NCBI GenBank assembly: GCA_947507155.1
Contig: CANNOC010000012.1
Location: forward strand, 1-64,000
Source of the DNA: an uncultured Collinsella sp.
GTDB lineage: Bacteria > Actinomycetota > Coriobacteriia > Coriobacteriales > Coriobacteriaceae
Direction of reading: 5' to 3'
Length of the DNA: 64,000 nt
The position numbers and the translations under genes are program-made. The notes under the pieces are model-generated. The model was not told where the DNA came from. It saw nothing but the letters and a program-made list of their open reading frames with translations, and searched no databases. This document shows positions 60,443 to 64,000 of the stretch, piece by piece (the stretch's first letter is position 1; the number at the start of each line of letters is the position of its first letter).

Positions 60443-60529
60443 ACGTTAGTATTCGCCGTGCAGCCACAATCGGGGGCAATTCGACCTGAGCGTGACCGCA
60501 CCGTCACGTCATACGCCAGGAGTCGCTCC

Positions 60530-61492
60530 ATGCACGCAACTGATTTTGGTCGCACGCTCATAATCGCCAACCCTGCCGCCCAGTCGGGTGCGGCGCGCGA
60601 GGTCGCTGAGCGCCTGCAGCGCTTTTTGGACATGACCGCGCGCTCATCCCAGTTTGACCTGGTGCTGACTGAGCGCATGGGACATGCCAAGGAGCTTGCC
60701 GCGCAGGCTCAGGGCTATCGCACCGTTATCGCCCTTGGCGGCGACGGCGTGATCCACGAGGTTGCCAATGGACTCATGAAGCAGGATGAGGCGGTCCGTC
60801 CCGCCCTTGCCGTCCTACCCGTAGGCTCCGGCAACGATTTTGCCCAGACCCTCGGTATCGACGATTTCTCCGGCAAGGATTTTGGCGCGCTGCTCACCTG
60901 CGAGCTGCAGCGCCAGGATATCGGACGCATTCGCTCATGGAACCCCGCAAACGGCAGCGGCGAGGCTACCGTTGAGTACTACGACCAAACGCTTTCGGTC
61001 GGCATCGATGCCGCCATCGGCCTGGGCACCACCGAGCTGCGCAAAAAGACGGGCCTCGCTGGCGCTCCGCTCTACACCCTCTCGGGTCTGGAGCAGTTTG
61101 GTCTGCGCTACCGCAACTACCCCATGACAGTCAGCTTTGACGGGGCGCCCGCCGAGCGCGTAAGGGCGATCATCATGGCGATTCAGCTGGGCCCCACGTA
61201 TGGCTCGGGCTATCGCATCTGCCCCGATGCCGACCCCTGCGACGGCATGCTCGACGTCTGCTACGCATGCGGCCCCGTCCCTCGCGCGATTGCCCTGCCT
61301 ATGTTTCTTTCGGCCAAGGACGGCCACCATACCAAGCTGCCGCCGGTTCGCATGCGCCGCTGCCGCCATGCCGAGTTCACGTTCGAGGAGCCCGACTACC
61401 CCATCCAAGTCGACGGCGAGCCCATCGTCGCCTCGCGCATCGAGGTCGACGTCCTCGGCGGCGCCCTCCACGTCTGGCACCCAACCCGCTAA
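60530..61492 (+). CDS. Diacylglycerol/lipid kinase (DagK/YegS family)
   Basis: 320 residues. The catalytic domain shows LIIANPAAQSGAA, ALGGDGVIHEVANGL and LPVGSGNDFAQTLG, the ATP and lipid-kinase motifs. YegS/DgkB-type enzymes phosphorylate diacylglycerol or similar lipids at the membrane. Start ATG 60530 behind AGGAG. Convergent with the next gene, with a family A palindrome in between. Confidence 0.9.
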   Translation: MHATDFGRTLIIANPAAQSGAAREVAERLQRFLDMTARSSQFDLVLTERMGHAKELAAQAQGYRTVIALGGDGVIHEVANGLMKQDEAVRPALAVLPVGSGNDFAQTLGIDDFSGKDFGALLTCELQRQDIGRIRSWNPANGSGEATVEYYDQTLSVGIDAAIGLGTTELRKKTGLAGAPLYTLSGLEQFGLRYRNYPMTVSFDGAPAERVRAIIMAIQLGPTYGSGYRICPDADPCDGMLDVCYACGPVPRAIALPMFLSAKDGHHTKLPPVRMRRCRHAEFTFEEPDYPIQVDGEPIVASRIEVDVLGGALHVWHPTR

Positions 61493-61500
61493 CCCAACCT

Positions 61501-61570
61501 AAGTTGCGGTGAAATAGGGACTGTTTATGCAGCAAGTGCCGCAAAACAATCCCTATTTCACCGCAACTTA
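61501..61570. repeat. Palindromic repeat family A, copy 7 (GGGACTG core)
   Basis: Arms 61501-61526 and 61544-61570 pair over about 25 bases; the core is GGGACTG against CAATCCC with one mismatched pair. Third core variant. Between convergent stops, nine bases after the kinase gene. Confidence 0.9.
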
Positions 61571-61578
61571 TGAGGAAG

Positions 61579-61959
61579 CTATTCGTCGCTGCCCGGTTTG
61601 CGACGGTTGGCCTTTTTAATGGCGTTGAAGTGCTTATCATTGAGCCTGCGCTGGCGAGAGCGCTGAGGCACCTTGGTCTTTACGCGTCGGCGCGGTGGAC
61701 GTCCGCGACGCTCAAGCTCAGCACGCAGCTTACGCAGGCAGCTACTACGGTTTTGGAACTGACTGCGGCTCTCGCGCGCCGTCACGGTAATTCCCGAAGG
61801 GATATGTTTCATGCGCACCGCTGAATCCGTCGTGTTCACGCCCTGCCCGCCCGGACCTGTCGCGCGAAACACCTGCACCTCGCAATCGCGCGCCAACTCC
61901 TCGACCGACATCTCGGCATAGCGCGCATACTCGCGCCATCCCATCTTGTTCTCATCCAT
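61579..61959 (-). CDS. Peptide chain release factor-like rescue protein (ArfB/YaeJ type)
   Basis: 126 residues. Has the GGQ loop ([16 protein letters not shown], residues ~37-52) and a basic C-terminal tail ([13 protein letters not shown] and KKANRRK), but no stop-codon-reading domain. Similar proteins hydrolyse peptidyl-tRNA on stalled ribosomes. Start ATG 61959 behind GGGGAGG. The shortened N-terminus is normal for this group. Confidence 0.82.
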   Translation of the reverse strand: MDENKMGWREYARYAEMSVEELARDCEVQVFRATGPGGQGVNTTDSAVRMKHIPSGITVTARESRSQFQNRSSCLRKLRAELERRGRPPRRRVKTKVPQRSRQRRLNDKHFNAIKKANRRKPGSDE

Positions 61960-61979
61960 AACAACACCTCCCCTCATAC

Positions 61980-62014
61980 AAAAAATGTGACAAAGGGACG
62001 GTCCCTTTGTCACA
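61980..62014 (-). terminator. Perfect palindrome with U-run: xpt terminator
   Basis: TGTGACAAAGGGAC (61986-61999) and GTCCCTTTGTCACA (62001-62014) are exact complements around one base. On the minus strand six U follow. It lies 29 bases after xpt, a very stable terminator whose stem sequence I recall as a recurring palindrome in related genomes (not checked). Confidence 0.85.
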
Positions 62015-62042
62015 TCGCATACCAATCGCTTGTGTTGCGCGC

Positions 62043-62621
62043 TTAGGCGAAGGTGATCTCGCCGGTCTCGCAGTCCATATCAGCGATACGGGCCAGGCTC
62101 TCAACGCGGAAGCCGCGCTCGCGGAGCTTATCGCCGCCGCCCTGGAAGCCCTTCTCCACGGCAATGCCGATACCGGCAACCTCGGCGCCCGCAGCCTCGC
62201 AGATCTTGATAAGACCCTCGAGCGCGCAACCGTTGGCCAAAAAGTCGTCGATAATCAGGACCTTGTCGCCCTCGGACAGGAAGCGCTTACCCACGATAAC
62301 CGGGTACTCCTTCTGCTTGGTAAAGGAGTAAATGGTCGTGGCATACTGCTCGCCGTCGAGGTTGATGGACTGTGCCTTCTTGGCAAAGACCACCGGGACG
62401 CCGCCAAAATGCTGAGCCGCGATGCAGGCCATACCAATACCCGAAGCCTCGATGGTCAGGATCTTGTTAATCTCGACACCCTCGAACAGACGGGCCCACT
62501 CGGCACCCATGTGGTCGAACAGCTCAACGTCGCACTGGTGGTTGAGGAAGGCATCAACCTTAAGGACGTTACCGGCCTTTACGATGCCGTCATGGCGAAT
62601 ACGATCCTCAAGCTCCTGCAT
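62043..62621 (-). CDS. xpt: Xanthine phosphoribosyltransferase
   Basis: 192 residues. The PRPP-binding motif is [17 protein letters not shown], about residues 120-140. The N-terminal [13 protein letters not shown] block fits the Xpt type from Gram-positive bacteria. Salvages xanthine to XMP. Start ATG 62621 behind AAGGGG. No purine riboswitch is evident in the 158 bases upstream. Confidence 0.92.
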   Translation of the reverse strand: MQELEDRIRHDGIVKAGNVLKVDAFLNHQCDVELFDHMGAEWARLFEGVEINKILTIEASGIGMACIAAQHFGGVPVVFAKKAQSINLDGEQYATTIYSFTKQKEYPVIVGKRFLSEGDKVLIIDDFLANGCALEGLIKICEAAGAEVAGIGIAVEKGFQGGGDKLRERGFRVESLARIADMDCETGEITFA

Positions 62622-62779
62622 GGCGCAACCCCTTCTCGCGGCAACGATACCGCGCGATTAATAAACGTTGTTCGATAGTCTACCACGGACCGACCCCCGC
62701 CCGTCCCACAAGCCGCATCGCACCATAAAGCCGCAAGACCAGTAGATGGGCCGATTCGTGGCAAGCCTGCCTCCACAAG

Positions 62780-64000
62780 CTAATGGCGGGCGCGCACCCT
62801 CACCAAACGCACCATGGCAAGCGCAAAGCCCACGGCGGCCACAGCCATGAGCACGTAGAACACCGAACGGAAACCAAACAGGAACACATCCGGACGGCCT
62901 GCAACAAAACTGGTCACGGCCTCGCCCATCGCCACGCTCATCTGCCCATACAGGATATACGACGCCGCCGTAATGCCCACCGCCATACCCGCATAGCGCG
63001 CTAGACTACCCAAGCTGCCTGCAAAACCGAGCGCCTCGCGCGGGGCCGAACCCATATACAGCGAGTTGTTGGGGCTCTGGAAAATCGACGTGCCGCACGA
63101 CATAAACGCGGCACAGCACACGATCACAGGGATAGAAGAGTGCTCGTCGAGCGTGCTTACCGCAAAGAGACCGCACACGTACACGCCCAGGCCGACCGCC
63201 GTGGGGCCCTCGCAGCCAACACGGTCCGAAACCGTTCCAGAAAGCGGGCCGATAAAGGCATTCACCATCGGCAGTGCCAAAAAGAGCAGTCCGGAAATAT
63301 CGGAGCTAAAGCCATGGGCGTCCTGAAAATAGAACGGCAGAATAAACTCGGATGCGCCAATGCCAACGAACACGATGAGCATGCAGGCAAGGTTGATGGT
63401 AAAGGCCGAATTTGCAAAGCAGCGACGAGCAGCCTCGATCAGGGACATGGGACGCTCGCCGGCCTCCGGCTTAACATGCGGCAGCGTATAGAGCCCCACG
63501 ATAAACGAGATGACGCCAATGGGCAGGTTGATGAGGAAGATACTCTCCCAGGGAAAGCTTGCCACCAGCATGCCACCGAGCACGGGGCCACACATCATGC
63601 CGAGGGCCACGAAGGTCGCGAGAATACCCATAGCACGACCGCGTTCGCGCGCCGGAAACGACTCGGTGATGATACCCATGTTGTTGGCCATGGCCGCCGC
63701 GCAACCGACGCCCTGAACAATACGTGCCAGAATAAGAACCTCGAGCGAGGCCGAAAGGCCACAAAGCAGCGAGCCAACCGTAAAGACGATGACGCCCAGC
63801 TGGAACACATTCACCTTGCCGCGCACGTCGCCCAGGCGGCCAAACGGCAGCATAGCCACGCATGTCGCAAGCAGGTACACCGAACTCACCAGCTGAATGC
63901 GATCGAGGCCCACGCCCAGTTCCTTTTGCATCACGGGCAACGCCACGGTCACGACGGTCGAATCCAGGCACACCATAAACGTCATGATGAGCACGGTAAA
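62780..64000 (-). CDS. MFS drug-resistance-type transporter, DHA2 family (partial)
   Basis: At least 407 residues; the N-terminus lies beyond the window end. Twelve to fourteen helices are expected. Near the N-terminus VCLDSTVVTVALPVM is motif D1 of the DHA2 family, and GRLGDVRGK is motif A. RIVQGVGCAAAMANN and FVALGMMCGPVLGG follow. Likely a proton-driven exporter of drugs or metabolites at the inner membrane. The gene is read towards xpt on the same strand. Confidence 0.85.
   Translation of the reverse strand, partial: FTVLIMTFMVCLDSTVVTVALPVMQKELGVGLDRIQLVSSVYLLATCVAMLPFGRLGDVRGKVNVFQLGVIVFTVGSLLCGLSASLEVLILARIVQGVGCAAAMANNMGIITESFPARERGRAMGILATFVALGMMCGPVLGGMLVASFPWESIFLINLPIGVISFIVGLYTLPHVKPEAGERPMSLIEAARRCFANSAFTINLACMLIVFVGIGASEFILPFYFQDAHGFSSDISGLLFLALPMVNAFIGPLSGTVSDRVGCEGPTAVGLGVYVCGLFAVSTLDEHSSIPVIVCCAAFMSCGTSIFQSPNNSLYMGSAPREALGFAGSLGSLARYAGMAVGITAASYILYGQMSVAMGEAVTSFVAGRPDVFLFGFRSVFYVLMAVAAVGFALAMVRLVRVRARH

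Noticed and set aside
3659..61570. Family A repeats as a CRISPR array
   Set aside because: Copies are thousands of bases apart, palindromic, and have no regular spacers or cas genes.
62622..62779. A purine riboswitch before xpt
   Set aside because: No three-way-junction core motifs could be seen in the 158-base gap.

Overview
The window looks like a chromosome segment of a high-GC, strictly anaerobic gut actinobacterium of the class Coriobacteriia, most likely Collinsella or a close relative. This is inferred from base and codon composition, a selenocysteine formate hydrogenlyase, GTG/TTG starts behind strong AGGAGG-type ribosome sites, and the family mix. No 16S rRNA is present, so the genus is an inference. 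All tRNA genes seen here encode their CCA end.

Layout. 1-336: two palindromic repeats and a possible operator. 337-3599: three-gene flavoprotein operon of the anaerobic GlpA type (glpA-like, NAD(P)-type flavoprotein, DUF1667). 3600-4084: two palindromic repeats. 4085-5173: M24 peptidase. 5281-13376 (minus): folC, valS, clpX, clpP, tig, followed by tRNA-Leu. 13691-17442 (minus): xanthine-dehydrogenase-type molybdenum hydroxylase. 17715-19070: gdhA. 19327-24192 (minus): DUF3343, mobA, tRNA-Sec (selC), selB and selA. 24245-26362: an orphan molybdopterin oxidoreductase. 26485-41892 (minus): a complete Hyf/FHL-2-type formate hydrogenlyase operon with selenocysteine fdhF, ending in a formate channel. 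42321-44227: a toxin-antitoxin pair and an unknown gene. 44560-44716: tRNA-Gly and tRNA-Pro. 44808-46166: brnQ. 46234-49374 (minus): selenium-handling genes (selenoprotein SelD, YedF, DUF3343, cysteine desulfurase). 49445-52965: two 2-hydroxyacyl-CoA dehydratase-like proteins and their activase. 53396-58809 (minus): modABC with an unusual ModB, then moeA-mogA. 59021-64000: ClC channel, lipid kinase, ArfB-like rescue factor, xpt and a partial MFS exporter.

How it fits together. The window concentrates almost everything needed to build one enzyme complex: molybdate uptake (modABC), cofactor maturation (moeA, mogA, mobA), selenium activation and delivery (desulfurase, YedF, SelD), selenocysteine synthesis and decoding (selA, selB, selC), the formate hydrogenlyase structural genes, their maturation factors (HycH, HycI) and a formate channel. 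Two genes, fdhF and selD, carry in-frame UGA codons that must be read as selenocysteine (residues 140 and 17). Both would be broken into two pieces by an ordinary gene caller.

The most unusual non-gene content is a set of intergenic paired-arm repeat families. One family has seven copies, with fixed outer tips and a core that changes in both arms together. Two other families have two copies each, bracketing valS and a dehydratase gene. Their paired changes point to selection for a hairpin or cruciform, or to arm-to-arm gene conversion. I know of no assigned function for them. Limits: everything was read by eye; no searches or folding programs were run.
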